DNA of 5,437 bases, from contig SKZP01000581.1 of NCBI GenBank assembly GCA_007127275.1, positions 1-5,437 of the forward strand, given 5' to 3'. The DNA is from Planctomycetota bacterium (GTDB lineage: Bacteria; Planctomycetota; UBA8742; SKZP01). Below are positions 5,417 to 5,437 of this stretch, in pieces (positions within the stretch are counted from its first letter, which is position 1; the number at the start of each line of letters is the position of its first letter). A model generated the notes under the pieces. The model was not told where the DNA came from. It did no database searches and worked only from the letters and a program-made list of their open reading frames with translations. The position numbers and the translations under genes were made by a program.

Positions 5417-5437
5417 ATTTGAGGTGCCTGAAAACAG

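Larger units (their letters stand above)
5085..5437. other. Spacer after coaB with no complete gene
   Basis: This is 353 bases without a protein-like frame. No clear terminator follows coaB; GCGAGG/CCTCGC at 5124-5157 pairs only across a 22-base loop. The right half carries two promoter candidates and two hairpins. The last bases could include the start of a rightward gene: ATG at 5401 or GTG at 5424 both stay open to the edge, or GAGGTG at 5421-5426 may be a Shine-Dalgarno for a start just outside. These options cannot be separated here. Confidence 0.5.

Overview
The window is GC-rich (genes well above 60% G+C by eye) bacterial chromosomal DNA with widely spaced housekeeping genes. Four protein-coding genes can be supported: the 3' end of recG (+), a complete HU/IHF-family DNA-binding protein gene (+), a patatin-like phospholipase gene (-), and coaB, a phosphopantothenate-cysteine ligase encoded as a free-standing domain (+). 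The stand-alone CoaB, the long non-coding spacers and the GC-rich palindromic repeats would fit a Planctomycetota-type genome. That placement is inference from general resemblance and is only moderately secure.

Layout: bases 1-895 hold the recG C-terminal half, cut by the window edge. Bases 896-1507 are a 612-base spacer, noticeably more A+T-rich, holding a T-rich hairpin that could end recG transcription and a GC dyad. Bases 1508-1810 are the HU gene with a strong Shine-Dalgarno. Bases 1811-2042 separate it from the convergent patatin gene and carry a perfect 11-bp stem. The patatin gene occupies 2043-3374 on the minus strand. Bases 3375-4424 are a gene-poor spacer of about 1.05 kb between the divergent patatin and coaB genes. 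It holds two 61-base direct repeats that are themselves palindromic, and a 174-base element bounded by 33-bp near-perfect inverted repeats, which ends 48 bases before coaB. coaB occupies 4425-5084. The last 353 bases hold no complete gene but carry two well-spaced sigma70-like promoter candidates pointing right, each followed at about its predicted transcription start by a stem-loop. They probably serve a gene beyond the window.

The genes do not form a pathway. RecG (fork reversal and recombination) and HU (nucleoid architecture) both act on DNA, the patatin-like protein is probably a lipid hydrolase, and CoaB acts in coenzyme A synthesis. No defence system, CRISPR array, tRNA, rRNA or intact transposase gene is visible. 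The most unusual content is non-coding: the repeat cluster upstream of coaB and the structured promoter region at the right edge.
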